Assembly (NCBI GenBank): GCA_964019415.1 | Contig: OZ025888.1 | Span: 4,040,536-4,104,535, forward strand | Reading direction: 5' to 3' | Length of the DNA stretch: 64,000 bases | Source: Ianthella basta | Taxonomy: Eukaryota > Porifera > Demospongiae > Verongiida > Ianthellidae | Part shown: positions 1 to 41,610 of the stretch, in pieces | How the letters are laid out: every line of letters starts with the position of its first letter | How positions within the stretch are numbered: the first letter of the stretch is position 1 | Position numbers and translations under genes: made by a program | The notes under the pieces: generated by a model | What the model saw: only the letters and a program-made list of their open reading frames with translations | Told to the model about the DNA's origin: nothing | Databases searched by the model: none

Positions 1-1778
1 AAATTGGCCAGTGCTTTATTTTTATTTATATATAATTGTTGAAGGATCTCTGCATTAGACACAATCCTCTTTGTTGCAATAATATATAAGTGTTTTCATT
101 TCCAGGTACGTACTTCCAATACTGCCAACTGTGCACACACCATAGTCTGTCACCAGTGTTATTCACACAAGTCCAGTATGCCTCATGACAATTCTATATA
201 GGTAACTATGTAGCTCATCAGATTTAGGAGTATGTATATTGATCTTCCCAGGCTGGTAATACACCTGAGATAAAGACCAGTGAATCTGGAGCAGTATTGA
301 GACTACTCGCGTCTGCTTACTTTTCTTGATCATTGTTCTGTTAACGTTGGACTTAGGACATGAAAAGGATTATTACTGCAGTAGCCATTAGCATTTCTGG
401 GCCTTCCCCCTCTCTCTGCATTCTACACTATACAGAGAAGATTGCTATTGCCCAGCCAACACTGTATGCAGACATTACTCCACACAATCAATGCACGGGA
501 ATAGGAGCAAGCAGTGGTGAGGAACTGTATATGAAGGATGCAACAAAGAGGATGCTGTGCCTAATGTAATGCAAAGATCCTTCAACAAACCACTGGTCAA
601 TATGCTGCTTAATGAACATGGGTGAATAGCAACTCTGCTATAATTATACAGTATACGTAGGTGATCACAGTTAGCTACTTGGGTATATTTGATGCATGGC
701 TAACTATGTCTTCTATGGACCTAAAATCTAATGTGTATAATGAGATTGTGAAGGATTGGCTCTCTAGCTCTTTCTGCGATTATTAATTTTATATCTTTAA
801 TTTGTATCATGTGGGCCTGCTATCTAGTCCATATAGCAGTAGTATAAATGCCACATCTCATGTATGGAATCAGGAATACATTTATCCGGCGACAATGACA
901 TGAGCAAGCAAATAGTCATCTCTTCCATCTTCCGTGCATGGAGCCGTTTCTCAACAACTGAGTGTTGCACAAACTCTTTTCTGGAGATAATGCCACCATT
1001 CTTTAGCAAGGTCAATGAGCTCAATAGACTGCACTGTATGTCCAATCAACGTCGTAGCAGCATTCCTGCTCTCTTTGCAGCTTCTGCTCCTGTTCTGTTT
1101 TGGCAAAGAATAAGTACCTAACTCAATATTTACTGGCATGAAATTGGTAGATGTAAGCTGCATGGCCATTACATAGTCAGGATTGTTTGACCTCTTGCAG
1201 TCTTCCTTGTGGGGAGGGGCCAAGTGATGCCTTACTATACAAAGAGATACACTGTTCCCACTTGCATGCTGACAATGCCCAAAAATGTTCTCATTTCAGT
1301 GTTATAGCCTTGATTCAGTCGCCGTGTCAGTGGATCTGAATGCCTTATTTGCCTAGGCCTGTGGTGTTTAGTGCATGTGTCTCAACCAATGACTAGCACC
1401 ATAGATGTGTGTCTATAGAACAATGCATTGTTGGAGTAGTCATCCCATCACATGCAGTGCCCCCCATTAATCAGTGCAAGCAAGTGCGGTTGCAATGGCA
1501 TAAATTATATCATCACTAAAATCTCCTTTCACCCTCTCATATGTACTACCCTACAAGAAATTCTAAAAATTAAATCATCACTATTTAAGCACAGCTACTA
1601 TAGTAGGCAATTATTGCAGTGCTGGTAGCAGTGACAGTTCGGTCTTGTTGTAGCTGCATGTCTCCACATTGCTGTGCATAAACTATAGCATATCAAAAAA
1701 GACAACACCTAAAGCTATTAATGCATAGAAATCAAGCTACTTATCAGTTCCACTACTACATGGTCCAGGTATACCAGT
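1..1778. other. No supportable gene; spacer downstream of AKR1A1
   Basis: This stretch lies beyond the 3' end of the minus-strand AKR1A1 gene. Short open frames exist on both strands (for example about 90 codons on the minus strand at 951-1223), but none has a recognisable domain, splice-consistent extension or repeat signature. It may hold UTR, spacer or an unrecognised relic. Confidence 0.5.
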
Positions 1779-3912
<2,134 letters not shown>

Positions 3913-4014
3913 GCTACAGAAAGATCGTGACAGTTTAACAGCATGCATAGTAGTGCATTGCAAATTATATTGTAAAGTGGGATAGTGTTAGCTATATTAA
4001 TAACTCGAAATAAA
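3913..4014. promoter_or_regulatory. Probable bidirectional promoter between AKR1A1 and VBP1
   Basis: Only 102 bp separate the start codons of AKR1A1 (minus) and VBP1 (plus), so 5' UTRs and core promoters must share this AT-rich interval. No clear TATA box or initiator was identified. The call rests on gene geometry. Confidence 0.6.
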
Positions 4015-6594
<2,580 letters not shown>

Positions 6595-7281
6595 CTAGCT
6601 ATAGCTGGTTGTGGCAACGTATACACTAGCTCAGATAACCACATACTGGAGCTGTAGTTACATGTGCATGCATATGAGTAACATTGCAGTGTTTGGTAGT
6701 CCTGCAATAGATATTAAACATTAATTATTTACATCCAGATATTCTGCATTCATTTGGATATCTGCCAAGTAATTGGTCATACACTTATCCCCAGTGTATC
6801 AACTATTCTAACAAATAGTGCTTTTAAGTATATGAGTTTATTATACTTAAATTTGCACATTTTTGTTCAAAAAGAAAGCTTTGAACAAATTTGGAATGAA
6901 CCCCAGGTTGAAGGTGGTGAACAGAGCTCAAGGAATTCAAATCAGCTATACTACAGGCTGGGAAGCTCTATGATGTATCTGGATATGCATGCCAAACGAA
7001 TATCTGGAGGATAAAGGTATAGTGAATGAGAGTTGTTGGATTAACAGGAGTAAAATGGATTACACATTAAAGCACTGCTTTTGGCTACCTACTGTTCATA
7101 TACGTACTGTCGATGTTCCCAACTTACATCAAACTTGCAACATTAACTGGTTAGTACTAAAACTGATGGTGACATACAGTATATACTGCTGCATATAATT
7201 CTATGGGGCAAAAGGTGTAAGGGTCATTATGTACTATACAATAGGGATGGTATGCTGTACAATATAGGACGCCATGCATGT
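6595..7281. other. Spacer between convergent VBP1 and CHMP2B
   Basis: AT-rich sequence between the stop codons of VBP1 (plus) and CHMP2B (minus). It presumably holds both 3' UTRs. No gene, RNA or repeat could be supported. Confidence 0.5.
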
Positions 7282-10158
<2,877 letters not shown>

Positions 10159-10393
10159 GGAAATAATGGCACACCTCTTCCCTTCACATGACCGTCAGGT
10201 GAATAGCTTATCTTTAGTAACAAAATGACGAATAGGGGGTGTCCCCAGAAGAGGCGTGACCCACGTTAAAGAAAATCTACTCTATCCATGGAAACCCCGG
10301 CATAGGAGATTTTTCTGCAACAATGGCGTACGACAATTCAGCATGCTGCCCGTAGCTGCGATCGCTGAGATCTAGTCGTGTGCGTACAGCTCA
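10159..10393. promoter_or_regulatory. Probable bidirectional promoter, CHMP2B / dynein-like gene
   Basis: 235 bp separate the two divergent start codons. An imperfect RFX X-box-like half-palindrome, CTATCC-AT-GGAAAC, lies at 10282-10295, about 100 bp upstream of the dynein-like ATG. Its right half fits the RRNRAC consensus; the left half matches only partly. X-boxes drive ciliary genes in animals, so the placement is suggestive only. Confidence 0.45.
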
Positions 10394-33940
<23,547 letters not shown>

Positions 33941-35349
33941 GTGAGCAAAAATAGCAGTAGGTTTTAAGAGCAGGTCGCCGAAACTGTGGATGTGTGGCAT
34001 CAAGCAATTATGGAATGGTAAGTTGTTGGTCCATTTAATACGTACGTATGTCGTACATCAAATCCAATTGGAACTGCCACATAATCAGGTAAGTACGTAC
34101 GTATTAAATTAAATTACGTTGATAGATGCTGAACACGAAACAGGTAAGCACTGTCGTGATAATTACCGCTGGTGAGTAGAAGTAGCTTAAAAGGTGTTTA
34201 TGTTATACACTTGCTGACACTTGTGAGTACTCGTGAAAGTGTGGTAGCCGATGTGTGCACTGGCATCAGCACATCTGCAACTGGTTGTATTCTATGGCTT
34301 CGTTATACGTACTTTGGAGGAGTGTGTACGTATGTTACGTAATTCACACAATAACAACCTCTATCACTTGTGGGTCTTCATAACGTCCAAATGAGGTAAA
34401 CCTGTATGCGCACTCAATCATCACTGTGTTCGCACATACACCAATGTCTTTCTATTATAGAATTAGCCTGCTGCATTTCTGTACTTTGCCAGTCGTAAAA
34501 TGTTAGTGTCCTGGAAGTGTGTCACTTCAGAGATGCCAAAAAGCTACAGTGTGTATCTGACTCTTGTGACACATCCAGTGCCCACCCAGACAAAGCCCTG
34601 CTATGGCATGTCCTGTCCCATTAGTAAAGCAATCATGATGTGAAAAGTGTTTTGCATGACATACATGCATACTGTAAGAGCCCGGTGCTGTTAAGTGATA
34701 TAGCATTGTTTTGCTTATGAGCGTATCGTACAGTTTAAGACTATGAGAAGCACCATTCAAGAGCTCATTATGCAACACACTCGGCTTCACTCATTAATGT
34801 TAACAATGAACTGTTGTACACTCAGAAGACTATCATTAATGGTATTGGTTTCTGCACTTTCCATGTTTGTCTGTGTAGCAGCACTGGTCGTGTACAGATT
34901 ATGTATCGCTACACAGCAAACAGCCTTTTGCTGCTGCATGAATGGGGTTATTCCTGGTATATGGCTGCACCTACACTTATAGTGTGGTCGTGCCTGGTTG
35001 TATCACATGGAAGGCTCAGAGCATGAATCCTTGGCACATACTGAGCTGGCTCTTGTCCAAGTGCAGTAGTTTGTGAGTAACATTTCTTAGTTTCAACTGC
35101 TTAATTTTCAACATTCATTTGTTTCATAACATTCATCAACAATTGTCATTTGACCGAAAATGCTCTAATATGATGAGCCCATGTTTGTAACACACATTGG
35201 TAACAGACCCTAAGGAACCAGTAGCTTGTGTTGAGTTGTAAGCAACTCTGTGAAAATGTCTGTGAGCCCCTACTTGTAACACACATTGGTAGTTATATTG
35301 GAACCAACTGAACCTGTAGTATCCATCAAGCTGTCAGCAACTCAGTAAC
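33941..35349. other. Boundary between dynein-like gene and receptor-like array
   Basis: The sequence begins with a proper splice donor (GTGAGC) after the last recognised dynein exon, so transcription should continue. No AAA3 Walker B or later dynein motif could be read in the following 1.4 kb. An 80-codon open frame at 34743-34982 is hydrophobic and Cys-rich but has no recognised relative. The final 250 bp is the 5' flank of array copy 1. Confidence 0.5.
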
Positions 35350-37066
35350 ATGCTTAAACTACAGCTAAGATTCTTTGTGATCTTCCTCCCACTGTGGGCT
35401 CTGGCTGCATCGGCCAGTGAGAGCAGCTGTATGAACAGCTACCTGGACTTTGAGGAGCAGACCTTTGGCAACAACAGTGAGAACAGGCTAAAGCTCCACA
35501 AAGCTTTCTATTCTCCCAATCATCACTTGCCATACTCAGTGGTAGTGACCTACCAGGCTGTGCTTCCCAATGGAACTAGAGTCAACATATCCACCGATCC
35601 CACCTGCCCTGATGAACAAGTGTGGCTGTGGCTGTCTTCTCCCGATTTACTATTTAACAACCCAATGCATTTCAATTGCCTAGCCCTGTATACCCTTAAC
35701 CACTTCACTGAGTGGGTTCCCCCACATCTTATCATTACAACACCCCTACCTTGTCCTGCCAAGGCTGAAGGATTCCTCACACTAATGACCTCTTCAGTAA
35801 GTTCTGTCAGTAGAACAGCTTCTCTAATAATACCAACTCTTGTTCCTTCTGTACACATTATGTAGCTCAAATGTTACATCCTCATCTATCCAGCTCCAGG
35901 CCTATGCTGTAGGTGATCATTTGAAGGGAAAGCAACTGGGGTATTCTCGCCAAGGCTGTGCCATGGACATATTCAATTGTTCTCTAAAGGATGTAAGCCC
36001 ACCATGTATATTTATTGCATTGTTAGCATTACTAGAGTTTTTGTTCCAAGTATGTTTTTATGTGTAGTATCTGTTGTACTGCATCAAGTACTTCTTAAGG
36101 TTCTTTCACCAAAATTGGAGGCTGATGGCCACTCTTTTGCGTACTATGGGACGTTTTGGGGACTGTCAGCCATCCTTTGTATGGTCCTTGTACCATTGGT
36201 GTACATAGAGTGTGATACGTAGATATACTGCATTACATGCAGTAGGTCACTCACCAGAAAAGGCATTATGTATATGCCTGGTCAGTTGTCTTTCTTTTCC
36301 CATTATATTGTGTACTCCTGTGGCCACTTACTGTGGTGTCAAGTTCACCGCTCATTCTGTCTACCTTCTTCCCACTAAGCTCCTCTGCTGCTGCAATGAG
36401 AAGCATGCTGGAGCATTGGTCACTTCACTGACCCTTTGGTTTGACTTAGTAGTATCTGTTTTCCTTGTTTTCATGTTGTTTTTCATTGCATTGCATTTCC
36501 AGTGGCCACTCCATCTTTCTACCTCCTTCCTGCTAAACTCCTCTGTTGCGACAATGAGAAACGTGCCAGATAATTTGTTACTTCACTGACCCTTTGGTTT
36601 GACTTGGTTGCTGCCCATTACATTGTTGCTATTGGTGCTTTTATTCTGTTTGCATTTCCTGTGGCACCATTTGCTGTTGCTGTGAATGTGATGCTGCTTG
36701 TGCTGACTTTCATGTGTCTCACTTACATTATGGTGTTGGTCTTTGCCCATAATTATGTGCATCACTTGGTACTCGAAAGTGTCTCAGGAGCAATGCTGAC
36801 TGCTGTGCTACAGTTCATGCTGCAATGTTGTTCCCTCTCCTGCTACGTAGTTATCATCTGTTTCGTGTTCATAACAGTGTTTACATCTTTCTTAAATCTC
36901 TCTATGCTCCTGTCCTTTGACTGCCTTAAGCTTGGGTTTAAAGAAGTTTGTTTCTGTGTGGATGCACTGGTCACCTAATGGTGTGGAGCATGATAATGCA
37001 GTCAATCCACTACATGGACATGTGTACAACAGTTTCCCAGCCATAGATAATGTGGTAGTGCACTAA
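35350..37066 (+). pseudogene. Receptor-like array copy 1, decayed
   Basis: Exon 1 (35350-35796, 149 codons) is fully open with signal peptide MLKLQLRFFVIFLPLWALA, the family Cys residues and glycosylation sites. The donor is normal and the intron is 97 nt. Exon 2 starts at 35894 (LQAYAVGDHLKGKQLGY) but shifts frame in TM1 and stops at about 36065-36067. Later homologous pieces lie in different frames. The LLP-K-LLCCC-EK region occurs twice, near 36358-36450 and 36500-36620, and the second carries a TAA. Homology ends at DNVVVH-stop (37066). The open exon could still yield a secreted ectodomain fragment. Confidence 0.85.
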
Positions 37067-37945
37067 TTGTCTACTCAACAGAAGAATAGGACCAATAGTG
37101 TTTCTACAGTTTCTCTTATAATTGCATACTGTGCACATAAGGTAGTACGTTTTCTTTAATACGCAGCCTAGTGAGGTTTCAAGTTAAGTATACATAGTTA
37201 TTAGATTGGTTACTGAAACTGCACAAATGTATCTTGTATTGCATTTTATTATCTTATGACAGTGCAGTGGTTCTGTGTTTCCAACTCATTTGAATGGGCT
37301 ATGCTGAGTAAGCATAACAGGCCTGCAGGGACCACTAATTCATTCCTAATATTGGGACATGTGATGCAGGTTGCGTGGCTGCTATGGATGCTAGAGAAGT
37401 CTTAATAGTTGTGTAGTAGTTTAGGAGCAATTACTTTTCACATTTGGAGCAAAAGTTTTAAACTGAAAGTGGCTGTAATGCTTCGTTTGCTTGTGTACCA
37501 GTATGCTTTGTCTGTGGCTTCTTCGTATTCAGTAGCAGTGCACTGTATAATAATAGTTGCTGCATGCAACAACACGTAGCTTAGTACACAACTGAGCATC
37601 TGTGTAGCCATGCTACATGTAAGTATTCTGCATCCAAATGAGGTCTACTTTTACAATTAATGAAACTTTCCCTAGCATTTTATTTTATCAGCTTGCAGTA
37701 GGTCAGGTACCACACAGCACTGTGGTAACAGTGCTGTGTGGTAACAGGTGGGGCTACAGCAGCTATTAAGGCATGGAATCAGCAGTCAGTGTACTGCGTT
37801 ACATTTTAGTTTAGGTCAGTTTCGTTCTCAGACCTGTAATTTATTTTAATTTCCTGTTTTATATTATTGCATCAGTTTCATTGTTCCAATAAGTAAGCAT
37901 AATCTTATAAAGCTGCTGTGCCTTCAGTACTGTAACTCTGTAAGA
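37067..37945. other. Spacer between array copies 1 and 2
   Basis: AT-rich sequence without a supportable gene. A perfect hairpin with 15-bp arms (TACCACACAGCACTG and its complement) and a 6-nt loop lies at 37708-37743. The last part is the 5' flank of copy 2. Confidence 0.5.
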
Positions 37946-39269
37946 ATGTGTGAGAATAAGCTGGTATTCTTTGTGCTTCTCATTCAACTGTCAACTCTGA
38001 CAATCTCAGATGACAGTAGCAGTTGTGTAGGCAGCTATCTGGACTTTGAGGAGCAGACATTTGGCAACAACAGTGAGAACAGGCTAAAGCTGTATGAAGC
38101 TTTCTATCCTCCCAATGATCACTTGCCATACTCAGTGGTAGTGACCTACCAGGCTGTGCTTCCCAATGGAACTAGAGTCAACATATCCACCGATCCCACC
38201 TGCCCTGACAAACAAGTGTGGCTGTGGCTGTCTTCTCCCATTTTACTCATGTTGGAGCCTACTCAATTGAATCGCTTAGTTCTGTATACCCTCAACTACT
38301 TCACTGAGTGGGTCCCCCCACACCTTCTGATTACCATTCCTATACCCTGTTCTTCCAAGACTGAAGGATTCTTCGCACTAATGACCCCTTCAGTAAGCAG
38401 TGCGCATGGCATCAGTTTTGCTGCTCCAACTTCTCCTCAAGTCTCTCTCACAGAAAATGGACACTTGTAGGTACTCCTTTGATCAGTATGGGATATTCTG
38501 GGGAATGTCAGCCGTCCTTTTCATAGTCCTAATTCTGTTCTTGTACACAGCTATCACACACTTGTCACTTTTTACTTTCAATTCTGATAACCAACAGACA
38601 GCGTATATCAGGTACAGTATGCCACTTGTCTTCGCCTTCCCCATTGTATTCTGTGCACCTGTGGCCATTTATTTTGGGATCAAGTTTAAGTTTACAACTC
38701 CATCTGTCTACCTCCTTCCTGCTAAACTCCTCTGCTGCTGCAATGAAAAGCGTGCTCGAATATTGGCAACTTCTCTAGCCCTTTGGTTGGACCTGGTGGC
38801 TGCCCAGCATGCTATTGGTTTTGGTTTGTTGGTATTATATATATTTGTTATAGCACCATTTGTTGTTGCTGTGAATGTGATGCTGCTTGTGCTGACTTTC
38901 ATGTGTCTCACTTACATCATGGCATTAGTCTTTACAATGTGTGCATCACTTGGTACCCGAAAGTGTCTCAGGAGCAATGCCGACTGCTGTGCTACAGTTC
39001 GTGCTGCAATGCTGATCCCTCTCCTGCTGGCTATCATCTGTTTTGGCTCTACAATTACTCTAAGTGGTCAGTTTGTCAATACTGCCACTCAACAGAACAG
39101 CTTCAGTGCCATTTTTAAATCCCTCTTCACTACTGTCCTTTTGGCTGCTGTGACCTTGAGTTTAAAGAGGTTCATTTCTGTCTGGCTTCACTGGCCGTCT
39201 GGAGATAGTGAGGGTGGCAATGCTGTTTATGTAAGGGCCATAGATGCAGTAGTGGACTATGTGCACTAG
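37946..39269 (+). CDS. Receptor-like array copy 2, internally deleted but in frame
   Basis: Exon 1 (37946-38392, 149 codons) encodes signal peptide MCENKLVFFVLLIQLSTLT and the full ectodomain. The segment that in other copies holds the end of intron 1, the juxtamembrane LQAYAVG block and TM1 is gone. The normal donor at 38393 is now followed after 61 nt by CTCTCTCACAG, a coding stretch in other copies that here makes a good acceptor. Splicing to 38454-39269 restores frame and gives 420 aa with TM2-TM7 but no TM1. Without splicing the product would be a 174-aa secreted ectodomain. Whether it works is unknown; loss of TM1 should alter topology. Confidence 0.75.
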
Positions 39270-39300
39270 CTCTCTGCAGTACGTACAGTTGGCTGGCATA

Positions 39301-39462
39301 GTAACTCATCAGATTTGTTTACTAGACTGTTTTCGAGTGTATTGTATGGTATTTTCTGAACTGTTTTTAATGGATTTCCTAGTAACTCATCAGATTTGTT
39401 TACTAGACTGTTTTCGAGTGTATTGTATGGTATTTTCTGAACTGTTTTTAATGGATTTCCTA
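39301..39462 (+). repeat. 81-bp tandem duplication in copy 2 3' flank
   Basis: GTAACTCATCAGATTTG...GGATTTCCTA is present twice head to tail with a period of 81 bp. The 3' flanks of the relics at 43.4 and 48.1 kb carry one copy, so the duplication is local and recent. Confidence 0.85.
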
Positions 39463-39785
39463 ATACATGGTGTTTGTTGTACTATTTTGCATATTGTGTA
39501 GTGTTTACAGAACTGTTTTCTAACATATTCTTATTGTGTGGTGTTAGTTTCCTAATAACTGTGCGTTTCTTTTTTCTATATTCGTCATTGGCTTATTTGA
39601 AACTGGTGCAAGTGTGCACTGTAGCTGCAGCACTGTTCTTCTGTAATGGGAAAGTCATGAAAGTTCTACAGGGCAGCCCCCAGTGGTTGTTAGGAAGGCA
39701 GTTGCTCCTGTACTTTTGATTGCACCGCCTCTAGTACGTATACATGTTAGTAGCGTGTACAGCTCGCACTGCATTGCGTGTGTTT

Positions 39786-40004
39786 AGGGTTAGGGTTGGC
39801 TTTCAATTTCTTCTGTTGTGTACATCTGTTCTGATGTGTGGATAATTTCTGTTAGGAGTGACGTAATTGGTAAAGTGAAACACACGTTGTTTCACCTTAA
39901 AAAGCAACAGACTTAGTGTAGTTTATATAAATTCATGTTAAGTAGCAAACCAACATATGTACCAGTACTGTAACTTGCATCAAACTGCCAACAACTCTTT
40001 GAAG
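39786..40004 (+). promoter_or_regulatory. Putative promoter of array copy 3
   Basis: A block shared with copy 4 contains TGACGTAA (CRE/ATF-like), an 11-bp-arm hairpin AAAGTGAAACA-CACGT-TGTTTCACCTT at 39872-39898 (one mismatch), and a TATA-like GTTTATATAA at 39921-39930, about 75 bp before the ATG. Confidence 0.5.
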
Positions 40005-41610
40005 ATGCTGAACGTACAGATAACATTCTTTGTGTTTCTTTTTACGCTGTCGGCTCTGGGTTCATCAGGCAATGAAATCAGCTGTGTAAACAACTACCTG
40101 GACTTTGAGGAGCAGACATTTGTCAACAACAGTGAGAACAGGCTAAAGCTGTACCAAGCTTTCTATCCTCCCAATGATCACTTGCCATACTCAGTGGTAG
40201 TGACCTACCAGGCTGTGCTTCCCAATGGAACTAGAGTCAACATCACTACTGATACCAGCTGCCCTGATGGGCAGCTATGGCTATGGCTGTCTTCTCCTGT
40301 TTCACTGTTTGATGACCCCACAGAATTGAATCGCCTAGCCCTGTATACCCTCAACTACTTCACTGAGTGGGTTCCCCCACATCTTATCATTACAACACCC
40401 CTACCTTGTCCTGCCAATGCTGAAGGATTCCTCACACTAATGACCTCTTCAGTAAGTTCTGTCAGTAGAACAGCTTCTCTAATATTACCAACTCTTGTTT
40501 CTTCTGTCCACATTATGTAACTCAATTGTTACATCCTCATCCACCCAGCTCCGGGCCTATGCTGTAGGTGATCAATTGAAGGGAAAGCAACTGGGGTATT
40601 CTCGCCAAGGCTGTGGTATGAACGTGTCCAGTTCTTTTCTAAAGGATGTAAGCTCAGCCATGCCCATTTATCGTATTGTCTTTGTTGCTGGCTTCCTGTT
40701 TATGGCTATTTCTATATGTACAGCATCTGTGGTACTGCTCCCAATCCTCCTTAAGTCCGTTTCACAGAAAATGGAGGTTCATGGCCTCTCCTTTGACTAT
40801 TACGGTATCTTCTGGGGACTGTCAACTATTCTTTTCCTGGTATTTGCATTGCTCCTGTATAGAGATGCAACACTCATATCTATGGACTTCACTACTGACT
40901 TTTATCATAAAAGGTATTACAAGTATTTCTTTCCATTTGTCTTTGCTTTCTTTGGCGTATTTTGCACTCCTGTTGCCATTTACATTGGTGTTAAGTTTAC
41001 ATTTACCACTCCATCTGTCTACCTCCTTCCTGCTAAACTCCTCTGTTGCTGCAGTGAGAAACATGCTCGAATATTGGTTACTTCACTGACTCTTTGGTTC
41101 AACTTGGCTGCATCTGTTTTCCTTCTCGGACATGGTCTCATCACCTTGTTTGCATTCACAATGGAACCATTTGTTGTTGCTGTGAATGTGATGCTGCTTG
41201 TGCTGGCTTTCATGTGTCTCACTTACATCATGGCATTGGTCTTTACAATGTGTGCATCACACGGTACTCAAAAGTGTCTCAGGAGCAATGCCGACTGCTG
41301 TGCTACAGTTCGTGCTGCAATGTTGATCCCGTTCCTGCTGGCTATCATCTGTTTCGTGCTCATGGCTGCATTGAGTGGTCAGTTTGTCAATAATGCCACT
41401 CAGCCAAACAGTTTGTACGCCAATATTAAGTCTCTATTCACTCCTATCTTTCTGGCTGCTGCGAGCTTCGGTTTAAAAAGGTTAATTTCTGTGTGGCTAC
41501 ACTGGTCACCAGGCAATGTTGATGGTGGTCATGCAGTCTATCCAGTACATGGAAGGATGTATAATGGATACCAAGCCATGGATAATGTGGTAATAGAGTG
41601 TGAGGAGTAA
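40005..41610 (+). CDS. Receptor-like array copy 3, intact seven-TM-type membrane protein of unknown family
   Basis: Exons 40005-40451 and 40549-41610, 97-nt phase-0 intron, 502 aa. Signal peptide MLNVQITFFVFLFTLSALG is followed by an ectodomain of about 165 residues with Cys 27, 86, 135 and 171 and sequons N41, N74, N79 and N174. Hydrophobic segments lie near 192-217, 235-253, 276-298, 326-353, 356-384, 405-428 and 444-467; the last is weak because of an internal Lys-Arg. Loop TM3-TM4 carries LLCCCSEKHAR and loop TM5-TM6 carries KCLRSNADCCATVR. Loop TM6-TM7 carries sequon N431. The tail ends GRMYNGYQAMDNVV plus acidic residues, with a YxxM sorting-type motif. Sequons fall on predicted outside segments and Cys clusters inside, as for an N-out receptor. 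No known GPCR or channel motif was recognised; function unknown. Confidence 0.85.

Noticed and set aside
824-1223. Minus-strand frames that could be a transposase relic
   Set aside because: No catalytic motif, terminal repeats or second copy in the window to support it.
34498-34640. Candidate dynein AAA3 Walker B exon (KMLVS...SEMPKS)
   Set aside because: Superficial resemblance to the KMVVFVDDLNMP region, but no acceptor gives the required phase and the Asp residues are absent.
34743-34982. 80-codon hydrophobic frame
   Set aside because: No signal of a family, no promoter or splice context, and no repeat in the array; kept only as a note.
39786-39806. TTAGGG-like repeats (also at 43.8 kb)
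   Set aside because: Only two units within a duplicated promoter block; not telomeric sequence.
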